Shown here: one piece after another, positions 49,625 through 60,250 of the stretch
How the letters are laid out: each line of letters opens with the position of its first letter
How positions within the stretch are numbered: the first letter of the stretch is position 1
NCBI RefSeq assembly: GCF_017695975.1
Contig: NZ_JAAORN010000001.1
Location: 186,001-250,000, forward strand
Direction of reading: 5' to 3'
DNA length: 64,000 nucleotides
Source: Prochlorococcus marinus CUG1417
GTDB taxonomy: Bacteria > Cyanobacteriota > Cyanobacteriia > PCC-6307 > Cyanobiaceae
The notes under the pieces: model-generated
The model's input: the letters and a program-made list of their open reading frames with translations, nothing else
Told to the model about the DNA's origin: nothing
Database searches by the model: none
Translations under genes and position numbers: made by a program

Positions 49625-50641
49625 TTACTTGTTGTGTTTCTGTAATAGATAAAGCAAAGCCATTCTTATAGGGATACCATTTGCAACTTGATTATTAATT
49701 AAGCAATTAGGATATTTATCTACCACTTTGCTACTAATTTCAATATCTCTGTTAATGGGACCAGGATGTAGAATTGGAATTTCTTTATTATTTAAAGATA
49801 ATTTCTCTGGGGTTAAGCCATAATTCAAACTATATGAATCAATGCTACTTAGTAAATTTTCCATCATTCTCTCTTTCTGGAGTCTTAAAACAATAATCGC
49901 ATCTGCAATTTTTATTGATTCTTCCAATGTTCTAGAAATTGTTATGGAACCTCTTGATTTAACAGGATCTTCTGTTTGATTTGGCGCGGGGGTGTTTAAA
50001 AAATTGATAAATTCATCAGGTATTAATGTCTTAGGACCACATAAGATTATATCGGCGCCGAATGCACTCAAAGCCCAAAGATTTGACCTGGCAACCCTTG
50101 AATGATTAACGTCGCCAATTATTAAAATTTTTTTGGAATTTAAAACCTCTGGATTCAGTGTTTTTGGGGAAAAGAATTTTATCAATGTATAGATGTCAAG
50201 CAATCCTTGGCTGGGGTGACTATGTAATCCATCTCCCGCATTAAGAATCGAAGTCTTGGCATTTATTGCATCAAGTTTTTTTGCGATCTCAAAGGTTATG
50301 TAACTTGACGAATGTCTGATAACTAATGTATCTGCCCCCATAGCAGAATAAGTTATGGCTGTATCAATTATTGTTTCGCCTTTTGTTAAAGAGCTGGAGG
50401 ATGGCGCAAACGTTTGAACATCAGCAGAAAGTCTTTTTGCTGCAAGCTCAAAACTATTTTTTGTTCTTGTACTTGCTTCAAAAAATAAAGACGTTACCAA
50501 AGTCCCTTGTAAGGCCGGTATCTTTTTTGTTCCTGCATTCTTTAGTGCATCAAATCTATTAGCTAATTCAAATACTGACTCATAATCTTTAATTGAAAAA
50601 TTAGCTAGTGTGTGAATATGTTTATGAGGCCAAATTTGCAT
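49625..50641 (-). CDS. pyrB: aspartate carbamoyltransferase catalytic chain
   Basis: PyrB joins carbamoyl phosphate and aspartate in pyrimidine synthesis. The 338-residue protein has the signature [19 protein letters not shown] near residue 53 (STRT), HSSSYI near 108, [17 protein letters not shown] near 138 and the C-terminal [12 protein letters not shown]. No regulatory chain is nearby, consistent with the cyanobacterial catalytic-only type. It is 22 bp upstream of the glycosylase gene's stop on the minus strand. Confidence 0.96.
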   Translation of the reverse strand: MQIWPHKHIHTLANFSIKDYESVFELANRFDALKNAGTKKIPALQGTLVTSLFFEASTRTKNSFELAAKRLSADVQTFAPSSSSLTKGETIIDTAITYSAMGADTLVIRHSSSYITFEIAKKLDAINAKTSILNAGDGLHSHPSQGLLDIYTLIKFFSPKTLNPEVLNSKKILIIGDVNHSRVARSNLWALSAFGADIILCGPKTLIPDEFINFLNTPAPNQTEDPVKSRGSITISRTLEESIKIADAIIVLRLQKERMMENLLSSIDSYSLNYGLTPEKLSLNNKEIPILHPGPINRDIEISSKVVDKYPNCLINNQVANGIPIRMALLYLLQKHNK

Positions 50642-50662
50642 TACGCTTAAAAAGATAAATGA

Positions 50663-51271
50663 TTATTGAAATTTAGGTGTTCTGTCACCTTTTAATCTTT
50701 TACTTACACTCCTACTATTTTTGAGATACCAACGCCATTTTATATTTTTTGCCTTTGATATGCCAATTCTCGTAGTTTGAATAAGATCTTTTTCTTCTAG
50801 AGTGGAGTCTCGTGGAGAAATCCATAAAGAATTGTTATTAAGAACTTCAAGTGAGTTAAATGAAATGTCTACACTGAATGTTTTTGTTACTAGGCCAGGT
50901 CCAGAAGCTAATCTTTCATATTTATTAGAGATAAAAACTGATCTTATCAAAACACCACTCGCAAAATTTTCTTTATCAGTAACTATGTTTAAACAATGAT
51001 GAATCCCATAAGATTTGTAAATATAAAATGTGCCAGGTTTGCCAAATAATGATTTGTTTGATTCAGTCATTTTGCGGTAGCCATGACAGGCCTCTTCTTC
51101 CTGTGAATAAGCTTCAGTTTCAACAATTACCCCTTTAACTTGATCTATCTCATTATTTTTTTTTATGAGGTAACAGCCTATTAAATCAGGAGCAACAAGT
51201 TTAGAGTGCCGATAAAAAAAATTTTTTGGAAAGAATTCTTCTTCTATTTTTCAATATCTATCTAATAACAT
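50663..51271 (-). CDS. mpg: 3-methyladenine/alkyl-adenine DNA glycosylase (AAG), with in-frame TGA near the 5' end
   Basis: AAG excises alkylated purines from DNA. The frame upstream of the first in-frame Met (51070) continues with full family homology: a PDLIGCYL segment, GVIVETEAY with the catalytic Glu at 51113-51115, and EEACHGYRK, then GTFYIYKSYGIHHCLNIV. The natural ATG appears to be at 51271 (MLLDRY), but the seventh codon is TGA at 51251-51253, where a TGG would give a 202-residue protein of normal length. From the first ATG after the TGA (51070) only 135 residues remain and the catalytic Glu, Tyr and His are lost. Either this allele is inactive, a rare ATA at 51247 starts translation, or the TGA is an assembly error. 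Confidence 0.6.
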
Positions 51272-51418
51272 ATTTAGCTGAGAAAAATAATTAAGGCTAT
51301 CAATTGATATTGATTTTCAAAAAGATGTGATTATTTTTTTAAAATATTTGAAATTCAAAGGATATTTAAATAAGTTGTTCTTGATAAACTATTATTTAAT
51401 AAGAAAGATATTAAACAT

Positions 51419-51712
51419 ATGACAAAAATAACTAAAGAGGAAGTAAAAAAAGTTGCTCATTTAGCAAGATTAGAACTTAACGAGAATGAAATTTATAATC
51501 ATGCACATCAATTAGAAAAGATATTGGATTATATAAAACAACTTGAAAAAATTGATACAGATGATGTCCCCTGTACAACGAGAGCTATAGAGGTTGTAAA
51601 TGTATTTAGAAAAGACGAAAAGAAAAATTCTGATTGCAATGAAGAACTTTTAGAATTGGGTCCATCGAGAGAAGATAAATATTTTAAAGTACCAAAAATT
51701 ATTAATGAATAA
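51419..51712 (+). CDS. gatC: aspartyl/glutamyl-tRNA amidotransferase subunit C
   Basis: GatC stabilises the GatCAB complex that converts Glu-tRNA-Gln or Asp-tRNA-Asn to the amidated forms. The 97-residue protein has the family layout VKKVAHLARLELNENEI near residue 9, an amphipathic helix LEKILDYIKQLEKIDT, and PLR-like region with DVPCTTRAIEVVNVFRKDE. GatA and GatB are not in the window. It is divergent from the glycosylase gene and converges on crtR, stop to stop 5 bp apart. Confidence 0.92.
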   Translation: MTKITKEEVKKVAHLARLELNENEIYNHAHQLEKILDYIKQLEKIDTDDVPCTTRAIEVVNVFRKDEKKNSDCNEELLELGPSREDKYFKVPKIINE

Positions 51713-51717
51713 GTAAG

Positions 51718-52749
51718 TTAGTTACTTCCAATGAATGTTTTGTTGACTATCTTTAATAAAAATTTTTTTATCTTAAAGCCTGGATATAAATTTATGATTT
51801 TTCTTATTTTTCCCCTCTTTTTGCTATGACTCCTTACACCTATTAATAAATCATAAATAAAGTTAAAAATGTCTTCTTTACTTTCAAAAATCCCAACTCT
51901 TTGAGGGGAGCCTTTTTTATCCAATAAAGGCTTAGTTTTTTCATAAGCTATTTTGTATTCAAACCAAGGGATCGAAGGCCATAGATGATGAATGAGATGG
52001 TAATTTTGTCCCATTATTAATAAATTCATAAATTTACTTGGATAAACTCGAGAATTTATCCATTTATTTCTTGATCGAAATGGTCTATGGGGTAAATAAT
52101 CAAAAAATATTCCTAAAGTGACCCCTACCATTAATGCTGGTCCAAACCATAAATTATAAATTAAATTCATAAAATCAAATTTCAAACCTGCCAAGATAAT
52201 TGTTAGGAATATGGATCTTTCAATTCCCCATTGCATTAATTCATATCTTCGCCAGAGTTTTCTTTGAAAGAAAAACACCTCATGATAAAAGAATCTTGGA
52301 GCAATTAGCCAAATTGGACCAAAAGTACTGACAATATGATCTGGATCATTTTTGGGGTGATTTACGTGAATATGATGTTGTAAATGAACTCTCGTAAAAA
52401 CTGGGAAGCTAAACCCTAACAGAATAGCTGAGCCATGGCCCATTGCTTGATTTATCCAAGGAACTGGATGAGCAGCTTTATGACAGGCATCATGAATAAC
52501 AGTACCTTCAATATGTAAAGCTAAAAAAGCAGTGGCTACAAGTAAAGGTAAAGGCCAAACACCTCTATACCATTGCCATATGCTTAGAAACGCAAGAAAA
52601 TAACCGCCAAAAAATAAACCTAATGTTGGATTCCAAAAACTTGGCGGATCTACGTAATTTTTAATCTCTTTTTGCCAATTAAATGTTTTTGAAGAAATAG
52701 TATTTTTCGTTGTATTTTTACTGGTTAAGTTTGAAATCGTTTCTTTTAT
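51718..52749 (-). CDS. crtR: beta-carotene hydroxylase CrtR (no canonical start codon)
   Basis: CrtR is a di-iron membrane hydroxylase that forms zeaxanthin from beta-carotene. The His-box pattern is complete: HDACH at about residues 86-90, HLQHHIHVNHP near 123, and QNYHLIHHLWPSIPW near 258. The coding frame continues past the first Met (52443) through the HDACH box and two more membrane helices to an in-frame TAA at 52753-52755, with no ATG, GTG or TTG in between. ATA at 52749 (or ATT at 52737) is the likeliest start, giving 343 or 339 residues. Starting at 52443 would remove the first His box. Confidence 0.8.
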   Translation of the reverse strand: MKETISNLTSKNTTKNTISSKTFNWQKEIKNYVDPPSFWNPTLGLFFGGYFLAFLSIWQWYRGVWPLPLLVATAFLALHIEGTVIHDACHKAAHPVPWINQAMGHGSAILLGFSFPVFTRVHLQHHIHVNHPKNDPDHIVSTFGPIWLIAPRFFYHEVFFFQRKLWRRYELMQWGIERSIFLTIILAGLKFDFMNLIYNLWFGPALMVGVTLGIFFDYLPHRPFRSRNKWINSRVYPSKFMNLLIMGQNYHLIHHLWPSIPWFEYKIAYEKTKPLLDKKGSPQRVGIFESKEDIFNFIYDLLIGVRSHSKKRGKIRKIINLYPGFKIKKFLLKIVNKTFIGSN

Positions 52750-52906
52750 TCTTTAAATAATATAACTAATATTTAAGGATGATTGCATGCTTAAACATAA
52801 AAAATTTCTTTAAGGAGATTTTTAATTCAAGTTGAATGTGTCAAATTAATCATCTTAAGAAAAAAAATTTTTAAAATAAACCTCTTTCAATTATTATTTT
52901 ATTTAA

Positions 52907-52988
52907 GCGGTCGTGGCGGAATTGGTAGACGCGCGAGTTTTAGGTACTCGTATCTTCGGGTGTGGGAGTTCAAGTCTCCCCGACCGCA
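52907..52988 (+). tRNA. tRNA-Leu (anticodon UAG)
   Basis: A class II tRNA with acceptor stem GCGGTCG (52907-52913) paired to CGACCGC (52981-52987), discriminator A at 52988, a long variable arm and anticodon stem CGAGT/ACTCG with loop TTTAGGT giving anticodon TAG. The 3' CCA is not encoded. It decodes CUA and other CUN leucine codons. Confidence 0.97.
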
Positions 52989-53060
52989 CTTAAAGATATT
53001 ATGTTAGATAGTTTGTTTATTTATATCAACTTCTTATAATTTAATTAAGTAGTTAATTTA

Positions 53061-53510
53061 ATGAATAGCATTATATTTTATTTGGGAATTTTCTATATCG
53101 TAATTGGGACCATTTTTTTATCTGTACCTATAATTTATCTTGAACTAGGCAAACCAAAAGACTTAATAAAAGCTTTTTTAAATTTATTAATAGGTTTGAT
53201 ATTAATTATTAAAAATAAAGCAATTGATGAATCATTTTTTGTAATTTTCCTCTTCTTAACAGTACTAGTAATTTTTTATCTAACAGAGATCTTTTTATCT
53301 AGATGGCGCCAATTGACAGATAAAGAAAAGAAAAAATTAATCACCTTTTTGGAATTTAAAAATAACTTTTTGAAAATATTAGAGGCTATTAATATGGGAT
53401 TTCGAAATTTTATGAAACCTTTTAATTTTTTTAATTTTGGTAGCAAAAATAAAAAAATAACTCAAAAAAAGTGGGTAAGAAATGATAAAAATGATAATAT
53501 AAAAGTCTGA
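53061..53510 (+). CDS. Ycf66-like membrane protein
   Basis: The 149-residue protein has three hydrophobic helices (about 4-26, 38-50, 58-77) followed by a very basic tail. The arrangement of a short first helix, Gly/Leu-rich second helix and FYLTEIFLSRW before a charged region resembles the Ycf66 N-terminal family, but the match is by pattern only. It lies between tRNA-Leu and ileS. The function is unknown. Confidence 0.5.
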   Translation: MNSIIFYLGIFYIVIGTIFLSVPIIYLELGKPKDLIKAFLNLLIGLILIIKNKAIDESFFVIFLFLTVLVIFYLTEIFLSRWRQLTDKEKKKLITFLEFKNNFLKILEAINMGFRNFMKPFNFFNFGSKNKKITQKKWVRNDKNDNIKV

Positions 53511-53631
53511 AATCAAATAAATTAGTTATTTGAAACATTCCAAAAAAAATACAGGTCAACTAAGAAAGAATCTAATAAATTAGATTTATTTAAATAATTC
53601 TTTTGATCACTTATATTTCTCATGTCGTAGT

Positions 53632-56538
53632 ATGAAATCTCAAAATAGCAAAGAACAAAAATCAGACTTTTCTTATAAAGAAACTTTAAATTTACTTAAA
53701 ACTGAATTCTCAATGCGTGCTAACTCAGTTGTAAGAGAACCTGAGATTCAAAATTTTTGGGCTGAAAATAATATTGATTTCCAATTAGGTTCAAGTAATT
53801 CTGGCGAAATATTTACATTACATGATGGCCCTCCTTATGCAAATGGAGCTCTTCATATGGGTCATGCCCTTAATAAAGTTTTAAAAGACATAATAAATAA
53901 GTACAAAACCTTGAGAGGATTTAGGGTTCACTATGTTCCTGGTTGGGACTGTCATGGATTACCTATTGAATTAAAAGTTCTTCAGAATTTAAAATCTGAT
54001 GAAAGAAAGAATCTTGACACTCTAAACCTGAGAAAAAAAGCAACAGATTATGCCCATATCCAAATTAATAATCAAATGGAGGGTTTCAAAAGGTGGGGCA
54101 TATGGGGAGATTGGGATAACCCTTACTTAACTCTAAGAAAAAGTTATGAATCTGCTCAGATTGGAGTATTTGGGAAAATGTTTTTAAATGGCTACATATA
54201 TCGAGGTCTGAAACCTGTGCATTGGAGTCCAAGTTCGAGGACTGCACTTGCAGAAGCAGAATTAGAATACCCTGATGAACATTATTCAAAAAGTATTTAT
54301 GTTTCTTTTAAGATCACTAAAGTATCTGAGGAAATACTATTAAATTGCATCGAAGAAAATCTTAATATCAAAAAAGATTTTTTTCAGAAAAATGCTTTCA
54401 TAACTATTTGGACCACTACTCCTTGGACTATACCTGCAAATGAAGCAGTTGCAGTTAATCCAAAAATAAAGTACGTTTTTGCCATTGATGAAGAGAAACG
54501 AATTTTCCTTTTTGCAAAAGATTTATCTTCTGAAATAAGTAAGAAATTTAATAAAGATTTCAAAGTGCTTTTAGAGCTTAAAGGCTCTCAATTGGAAAAT
54601 ATTGAATATCAACATCCTACTAAAAATAAAGTTTGTAGGATTGTTATTGGAGGCGATTATATTACTACAGAATCAGGTACTGGGATTGTTCATACTGCGC
54701 CAGGTCATGGGATAGATGATTTTAATGTAGGTCAAAAATATGATTTACCAATAACATGTGTTGTTGATGAAAAAGGTAACTTAAATGAATATTCTGGTCA
54801 ATTCAAAGGATCAAATGTCCTGAAAGATGCAAATGATTTAATTATTGAATATTTAAAGGGAAATAATTTGCTTCTATTACAAGAAAACTACAAGCATAGA
54901 TATCCTTATGATTGGAGAACCAAAAAACCAACTATTTTTAGGGCAACAGAACAATGGTTTGCATCTGTAAATGGCTTTAGATCATCTGCTTTAAAGGCAA
55001 TCGAAGATGTTGAATGGATGCCAGCAACTGGAAAGAAAAGAATTTATTCTATGGTTGTTGGTAGAGGTGATTGGTGTATTTCCAGACAAAGGTCATGGGG
55101 AGTCCCAATTCCAGTTTTTTACAAAAAAAATGGAAATGACATTCTCCTTAACAGCGAGATAATTAACCATATTCAAGAACTTTTTAGTGAACATGGGGCA
55201 GATATTTGGTGGGATTGGGATGTTAAGAATCTATTGCCAGAAAATTATGTAAAAGAATCGGATCTATGGAAAAAAGGAACAGATACAATGGATGTTTGGT
55301 TCGATTCGGGATCCAGCTGGGCTGCTGTATGTGAACTAAGAAGTGAATTAAAGTATCCAGCCGATCTTTATTTAGAGGGCTCAGATCAACATCGAGGATG
55401 GTTCCAGTCTTCTTTGCTAACATCTGTCGCAGTCAATAATAAACCCCCATATAAGAAAGTTTTAACTCACGGTTTTGCACTTGATGAAAATGGAAGAAAA
55501 ATGAGCAAATCTTTAGGCAATGTTGTTGATCCAAATATAATTATTAATGGGGGTAATAATAAAAAAACTGAACCTGCTTATGGCGCTGATGTTTTAAGGC
55601 TATGGGTAAGCTCTGTAGATTATTCAGTAGATGTTCCAATTGGTTCGAATATACTAAAGCAACTTTCAGACGTTTACAGAAAAGTTCGTAATACTGCAAG
55701 ATATCTTCTTGGTAATATTCATGATTATGATCCAAAAATTGATAGTTTTGAAATTGATCAATTACCTATCTTGGATCAATGGATGTTAGGCAGATTAGTT
55801 GAGGTTACAGATCAAATATCAAATGCTTATGAAAATTATGAATTTTCAAAATTTTTCCAAATCTTACAAAGTTTTTGCGTTGTAGATCTATCTAATTTTT
55901 ATTTGGATATTGCAAAGGATAGGTTATATGTAAGTTCTAAATCACAATTTAGGAGAAGATCATGTCAGTTTGTTATGTCAAAAGTTGTTGAAAATTTAGC
56001 CGTACTTATTTCTCCAGTACTTTGTCATATGGCTGAAGATATTTGGCAAAATATTCCATATTCAACTAAAGAAAAATCTGTATTTCAAAGAGGATGGCCA
56101 ATATTTTCGCAGTCATGGAAAAATCAAATTCTTAATGAGCACATTGCAAATTTAAGAAATCTGAGAGTTGAAATTAACAAGGCTATAGAAGGATGCAGGA
56201 CTAAACAAATAATTGGATCTGCTTTAGAAACTGAAGTTAATTATTTGCCTGAAGATAAAGTTGTAAAAAATTCACTGAGTTTTTTAAAAGAATTTGGCAA
56301 TCAAGATGTAGATTTGTTTAGGGATTGGCTGATAGTGTCAAACTTCCAGGTGGTATCTGATTTGGTGGAAAATTCTCTGATTATCGATAACAATGTACTT
56401 GGGAAAATTCAAATAATAAAAGCTCATGGTCAAAAATGTGATAGATGTTGGCATTATCAAAAAGAAACTTTTAATGGAATCCAAAATACAAAATTATGCA
56501 AAAGATGTTCAAATATTATTAATCTTGAATCTACTTAA
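53632..56538 (+). CDS. ileS: isoleucyl-tRNA synthetase
   Basis: The product (968 aa) charges tRNA-Ile and edits Val. It has the HIGH motif as HMGH in [15 protein letters not shown] near residue 76, a CP1 editing domain with [17 protein letters not shown] near 260, the KMSKS loop near 627, and a C-terminal zinc-binding element with CDRCWHYQ and CKRC. Length is normal. The ATG lies 121 bp after the upstream gene. The 3' end overlaps the convergent hypothetical by 4 bp. Confidence 0.97.
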   Translation: MKSQNSKEQKSDFSYKETLNLLKTEFSMRANSVVREPEIQNFWAENNIDFQLGSSNSGEIFTLHDGPPYANGALHMGHALNKVLKDIINKYKTLRGFRVHYVPGWDCHGLPIELKVLQNLKSDERKNLDTLNLRKKATDYAHIQINNQMEGFKRWGIWGDWDNPYLTLRKSYESAQIGVFGKMFLNGYIYRGLKPVHWSPSSRTALAEAELEYPDEHYSKSIYVSFKITKVSEEILLNCIEENLNIKKDFFQKNAFITIWTTTPWTIPANEAVAVNPKIKYVFAIDEEKRIFLFAKDLSSEISKKFNKDFKVLLELKGSQLENIEYQHPTKNKVCRIVIGGDYITTESGTGIVHTAPGHGIDDFNVGQKYDLPITCVVDEKGNLNEYSGQFKGSNVLKDANDLIIEYLKGNNLLLLQENYKHRYPYDWRTKKPTIFRATEQWFASVNGFRSSALKAIEDVEWMPATGKKRIYSMVVGRGDWCISRQRSWGVPIPVFYKKNGNDILLNSEIINHIQELFSEHGADIWWDWDVKNLLPENYVKESDLWKKGTDTMDVWFDSGSSWAAVCELRSELKYPADLYLEGSDQHRGWFQSSLLTSVAVNNKPPYKKVLTHGFALDENGRKMSKSLGNVVDPNIIINGGNNKKTEPAYGADVLRLWVSSVDYSVDVPIGSNILKQLSDVYRKVRNTARYLLGNIHDYDPKIDSFEIDQLPILDQWMLGRLVEVTDQISNAYENYEFSKFFQILQSFCVVDLSNFYLDIAKDRLYVSSKSQFRRRSCQFVMSKVVENLAVLISPVLCHMAEDIWQNIPYSTKEKSVFQRGWPIFSQSWKNQILNEHIANLRNLRVEINKAIEGCRTKQIIGSALETEVNYLPEDKVVKNSLSFLKEFGNQDVDLFRDWLIVSNFQVVSDLVENSLIIDNNVLGKIQIIKAHGQKCDRCWHYQKETFNGIQNTKLCKRCSNIINLEST

Positions 56539-56870
56539 ATCCAGTTTTTTTGATTCAAAAAGAAAACTGAGTTTTGATTTTCTCTTATAAAATTATTTTT
56601 TCTTTCTGTTAAAGGTGCTTTATAAAGTTTAAAATTCGTAAGTATATAAGTAAATGCAATAACATTCTTTTCTAAATCTATTTCAATTGGATGTGTTGTT
56701 GAGCTACTGAATCCTTTGAAAATAATTATTTCTAATTTTTCTTTGTGATTTTCTTTTACAATGAAACCTTCTAATTTAAGTATCCTATTAGGTATCTCGG
56801 AACTTATTTTTTCAAGATTATTTATTAAATTAATTTCTGCCATTTTCGGAAAAGCAAGAGTTTCTTCCAT
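56535..56870 (-). CDS. hypothetical protein, about 110 aa
   Basis: I do not recognise a family. The 111-residue protein has an N-terminal helix-like [14 protein letters not shown], an [20 protein letters not shown] strand region and [17 protein letters not shown]; no membrane segment. The frame from ATG at 56870 overlaps the DUF3177 gene by 41 bp; an inner ATG at 56843 (MAEINLIN) would reduce overlap to 14 bp and is an equally good start. Co-expression with DUF3177 is likely. Confidence 0.55.
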   Translation of the reverse strand: MEETLAFPKMAEINLINNLEKISSEIPNRILKLEGFIVKENHKEKLEIIIFKGFSSSTTHPIEIDLEKNVIAFTYILTNFKLYKAPLTERKNNFIRENQNSVFFLNQKNWI

Positions 56871-57453
56871 GTCTGGGTAGTTTAATCATTGACCACTGAA
56901 CCAAGCCCAAAGTATAGATTAATAATGAAAATAATCCTAAGAATTTTGCTATCGGCTGAGTAAATTCAGCTCCGAACAAAAAATTAAATAAATTTTTGAT
57001 AATTATATAAAAATTTGAAGAGGGCTCAAGCCACATTTCACATGCACCCAAATTAATAAAAGAAAAGCAGGCTAAGTTTTGTAAACTTTGAATTAAGAAA
57101 TTGAGAGATATAAAAGTTATCGACCATCTCCACACTTTTGTAGTCGTGGTTAGAGAGTAGGACAAATTATATTCTTTTAATTCATCATTAATATCGTTCC
57201 AAAACCAAACTGATATTGTCATTAATAATAATGAAATATTTGTAACTAACAGTGCATAATTATATTTTCCTATTAACAGGAAAAGGCTTATAAAAAATAA
57301 AAGGGATACTTTCCAATATATCGATAGGAGCTTATTAACAGCTTTGTTTCTCCTTATAGTTGACCATAAAAATAATATAATAGGAATCCCAATAAAGAAA
57401 ATTATTGAAAGTTGAAAAGAGAGCCAAACTGAAAGTTGATTAAGAACGTTCAA
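56830..57453 (-). CDS. DUF3177 family membrane protein
   Basis: The 207-residue protein has four to five membrane helices (about 12-30, 40-60, 63-85, 104-125, 165-188). The KVSLLFFISLFLLIG segment, LGACEMWLEPSS with the WLEP motif and the C-terminal layout are those of the cyanobacterial DUF3177 family. Function is unknown. The start is TTG at 57453. The following gene begins inside its 3' end. Confidence 0.75.
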   Translation of the reverse strand: MNVLNQLSVWLSFQLSIIFFIGIPIILFLWSTIRRNKAVNKLLSIYWKVSLLFFISLFLLIGKYNYALLVTNISLLLMTISVWFWNDINDELKEYNLSYSLTTTTKVWRWSITFISLNFLIQSLQNLACFSFINLGACEMWLEPSSNFYIIIKNLFNFLFGAEFTQPIAKFLGLFSLLIYTLGLVQWSMIKLPRHGRNSCFSENGRN

Positions 57454-57576
57454 AACAATTTGTTTTTACATACATATCAATTAAACATCAAACTGTTACT
57501 TTTTCATATTACTATTGTCATGGTTGTGAATATTTCACATATTTGAATAAGCACAGATTAATAGAATAATAATTTA

Positions 57577-58206
57577 ATGAGACAGCATGTTAATCCTCTA
57601 AGTAAATATTTCGATCAAATTGAGAGAATTCCATCTTTGAATGAAATGTTTGATAATTCTAAATTAAATCTTCATATTGATATCGGTTGTGCTTCCGGTG
57701 AGTTTTTATTCGATTTAGCTTTAGATAATACTAATTGGAATTATATAGGGATTGAAATTCGTGAGAGATTGATCAAAACAGCTAAATCAAAATTGCGAGA
57801 GAAAGAAATTAAAAATTTGTATTTTGTATTTGGAAATGCACATAACATATTAAATGATAATCATAGTAAATTCATAATTAAAAATCTGAAAAGTATTTCC
57901 TTCAATTTTCCTGATCCATGGTTTAAAAAGAGACATTATAAAAGGCGTGTAATACAGCCAGAGTTTATTAATATTCTCTCAAATTTAATGAAAGAAGGAT
58001 CCCTTGTTTATATTAAAACTGACGTAAAAAATTTATTCGAATATATGGATTGCACGATATCAAGTGACTGTAATTTTAAAAAAATAGACAAAAAGTATTT
58101 CAATGATTCCGCAAGTTTTAACCCAAATAAAGTTCAAACTAATAGGGAAAAATATGCTCTTGCAAATGAACTTAAAATTTTTGAAAATATTTATGTAAAA
58201 ACCTGA
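57577..58206 (+). CDS. trmB: tRNA (guanine-N7)-methyltransferase
   Basis: TrmB methylates G46 in the variable loop of tRNAs using S-adenosylmethionine. The 209-residue sequence has the SAM motif [14 protein letters not shown] near residue 30, an acid after strand 2 (GIEIRERL), and the conserved [22 protein letters not shown] near 106. Length fits the family. It converges with glmM, stops 7 bp apart. Confidence 0.93.
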   Translation: MRQHVNPLSKYFDQIERIPSLNEMFDNSKLNLHIDIGCASGEFLFDLALDNTNWNYIGIEIRERLIKTAKSKLREKEIKNLYFVFGNAHNILNDNHSKFIIKNLKSISFNFPDPWFKKRHYKRRVIQPEFINILSNLMKEGSLVYIKTDVKNLFEYMDCTISSDCNFKKIDKKYFNDSASFNPNKVQTNREKYALANELKIFENIYVKT

Positions 58207-58213
58207 TTCAAAA

Positions 58214-59566
58214 TTAATCAAGTATTTTATTAATTTCCAAACTGAGTTTGTTTGTTATTTCTCTCGATAAAGAATGAACCTGCTTCTCATTTTCAGTCTC
58301 TACAAGTACTCGGATTAGGGGTTCTGTCCCGCTAGGTCTTATATAAATTCTAGAACTGTCGGAATAATTAACCTTAATATTTTTTATGGCTTCACCAATT
58401 AAGCTTCTAGTTTTTTGCTTTATTTTATTTATATTAGTATCTAAATTAATATTGGTTAGTTTCTGAGGGTAAGGTTTGAAACTACTTTTGAGCCAAGAAT
58501 TTAAAGTAATATTTTTCTTCTTACAGAATTTAGAAATTTGAAGTGCAGTCAATATTCCATCTCCACAAAAGTTATTAATTTTTGAGAGTATGTGACCTGA
58601 TTGTTCACCTCCTAAAATTGCTTTTTTTTCCTGAATTGCCTCATAAACGAATTTATCTCCAACATCAGATCTATATAAAATTCCACCAATTTTATTCCAT
58701 GCCTTTTCAAAACCTAAATTTGCCATTTGAGTTGATATTAGTAAATTATTTGTGAGAATTTTTTGTTCCATAAGTTCTCTACCCCAAAGAAAAAGGATAT
58801 GATCTCCATCTAATACATTCCCTTTAGAATCAATACCAATTACTCTATCGGCATCACCATCGAAGCTAAATCCCATATCAGCAGCATTCTCGTTTATAGC
58901 TTTTTTTAGTGGTTCAAGGTAAGTAGAACCACAATTCATATTAATTTTCAAACCATTTTTTGAGTTGTTTATAACTTTTACATCGGCGCCCAGATTCTGA
59001 AAAATTTTTTTTGCACAGGTCGTCGCAGATCCATAACATGTATCTAATACTATTTTCATACCGCTTAAATTCTCTGCCTCCATTGTTTGGATAAGGCTTT
59101 GGATATAAATATCCATAAGCTCTTTATTTTCTTTTAAAGAAATTATTTTTGTATCAATGAAATTATTTGTATTTATATCTTCAATTATTTTTTGGATTTT
59201 ATTTTCAAGATTCGCAGTAATTTTTTGTCCATTATGATCAAATATTTTTATGCCATTATATTCTGGAGGATTATGACTAGCAGATATCATTATTCCACTA
59301 CTTAGTTGTCTATGTCTAATTAAAAAAGGAATAGCTGGAGTAGGGCAGATTCCAAGATTTATAAATTTTTTACCACTTGCATTTATACCTGATGTGATTG
59401 CCTGAAGCAGAATATCTCCGCTAACTCTAGTATCTTTTCCAATCAATATTGGATTTTTATTTTCCAAAGTCAAACCTAAAGCGTAACCAACTTTATAAGC
59501 TAAAGAATAAGTTACTTCTTTATTGTATTTTCCTCTTATTCCATCAGTTCCAAAGATTGATTGCAT
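58214..59566 (-). CDS. glmM: phosphoglucosamine mutase
   Basis: GlmM interconverts glucosamine-6-phosphate and glucosamine-1-phosphate for UDP-GlcNAc and so peptidoglycan and lipid A. The 450-residue protein starts with [11 protein letters not shown] and has the phosphoserine loop [15 protein letters not shown] near residue 92, the metal loop DGDADR near 238 and the sugar-binding loop GGEQSGH near 322, with [11 protein letters not shown] near the C-terminus. Length and motifs are typical. Confidence 0.95.
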   Translation of the reverse strand: MQSIFGTDGIRGKYNKEVTYSLAYKVGYALGLTLENKNPILIGKDTRVSGDILLQAITSGINASGKKFINLGICPTPAIPFLIRHRQLSSGIMISASHNPPEYNGIKIFDHNGQKITANLENKIQKIIEDINTNNFIDTKIISLKENKELMDIYIQSLIQTMEAENLSGMKIVLDTCYGSATTCAKKIFQNLGADVKVINNSKNGLKINMNCGSTYLEPLKKAINENAADMGFSFDGDADRVIGIDSKGNVLDGDHILFLWGRELMEQKILTNNLLISTQMANLGFEKAWNKIGGILYRSDVGDKFVYEAIQEKKAILGGEQSGHILSKINNFCGDGILTALQISKFCKKKNITLNSWLKSSFKPYPQKLTNINLDTNINKIKQKTRSLIGEAIKNIKVNYSDSSRIYIRPSGTEPLIRVLVETENEKQVHSLSREITNKLSLEINKILD

Positions 59567-59701
59567 AATTAATATTTAGGAACTAGATATATCCTAATAT
59601 TATTCATTTATTACATTATCAGTTGATTAAAAAGAAAAAGATTAGCATTCTCTTTATTTATTAAACTTCTTTAATATATTTGAATAAACAAAGTCTTCAT
59701 A

Positions 59702-60247
59702 ATGCAATCTGAGAGTAGAGAACAACTTTTCAATAAAAACCTGAAAATAATTGTTGTTCTGTTGATTGCTGTTGTGATTAGTTGTTTGATTTTATTTAAA
59801 AATCTTTTTTTTCAATCAACTTTTCTTCTTAAGAGTTTTGGAGAATTATCTGTTGATCCTGAAATCGCTTTTGCAAATAATAAGCCAACTTTCCTTGAAT
59901 TTTATGCTGAGTGGTGCGAAGTTTGCAAAGAGATGGCTCCTAAAGTATCTTCTTTAAAAGAGGAATATGAAAAAGATATTAATTTTGTTTTTTTAAATGT
60001 TGATAATCAAAAATGGAATAGTTACATCCGAAAATTTGATGTAAATGGTATTCCTCAAGTTAATCTGTTCGATAAAAAAGGTAATTTAATATCTACTTTT
60101 ATTGGTAAACAAGAAGAATTAATAATAAAAGATTCTATTGATCAACTATTGAGAGAATCAATATCTCATGAAGAAGTTCTTAATGCTGAATTTTCAGTAA
60201 TCAAAGAAAAAAACAAAAATATGATTTCTCCTCGTAGTCATGGATAA
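59702..60247 (+). CDS. membrane-anchored thioredoxin-like protein (TxlA/HCF164 type)
   Basis: The 181-residue protein has an N-terminal membrane helix (about 15-33) and a thioredoxin domain with the redox motif WCEVC (Cys72 and Cys75) and the GIPQV cis-Pro loop near 118. TxlA/HCF164 proteins are anchored with the redox domain in the lumen and assist cytochrome b6f or other lumenal disulfides; that placement is inferred. It converges with thyX, stops 3 bp apart. Confidence 0.85.
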   Translation: MQSESREQLFNKNLKIIVVLLIAVVISCLILFKNLFFQSTFLLKSFGELSVDPEIAFANNKPTFLEFYAEWCEVCKEMAPKVSSLKEEYEKDINFVFLNVDNQKWNSYIRKFDVNGIPQVNLFDKKGNLISTFIGKQEELIIKDSIDQLLRESISHEEVLNAEFSVIKEKNKNMISPRSHG

Positions 60248-60250
60248 TAT

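Noticed and set aside
51131-51190. Possible frameshift at the A/T homopolymers in the upstream part of mpg
   Set aside because: The frame reads cleanly through the nine-base run (and the A/T runs at about 51213-51227) with sensible AAG residues on both sides, so the lesion is the TGA, not a slip.
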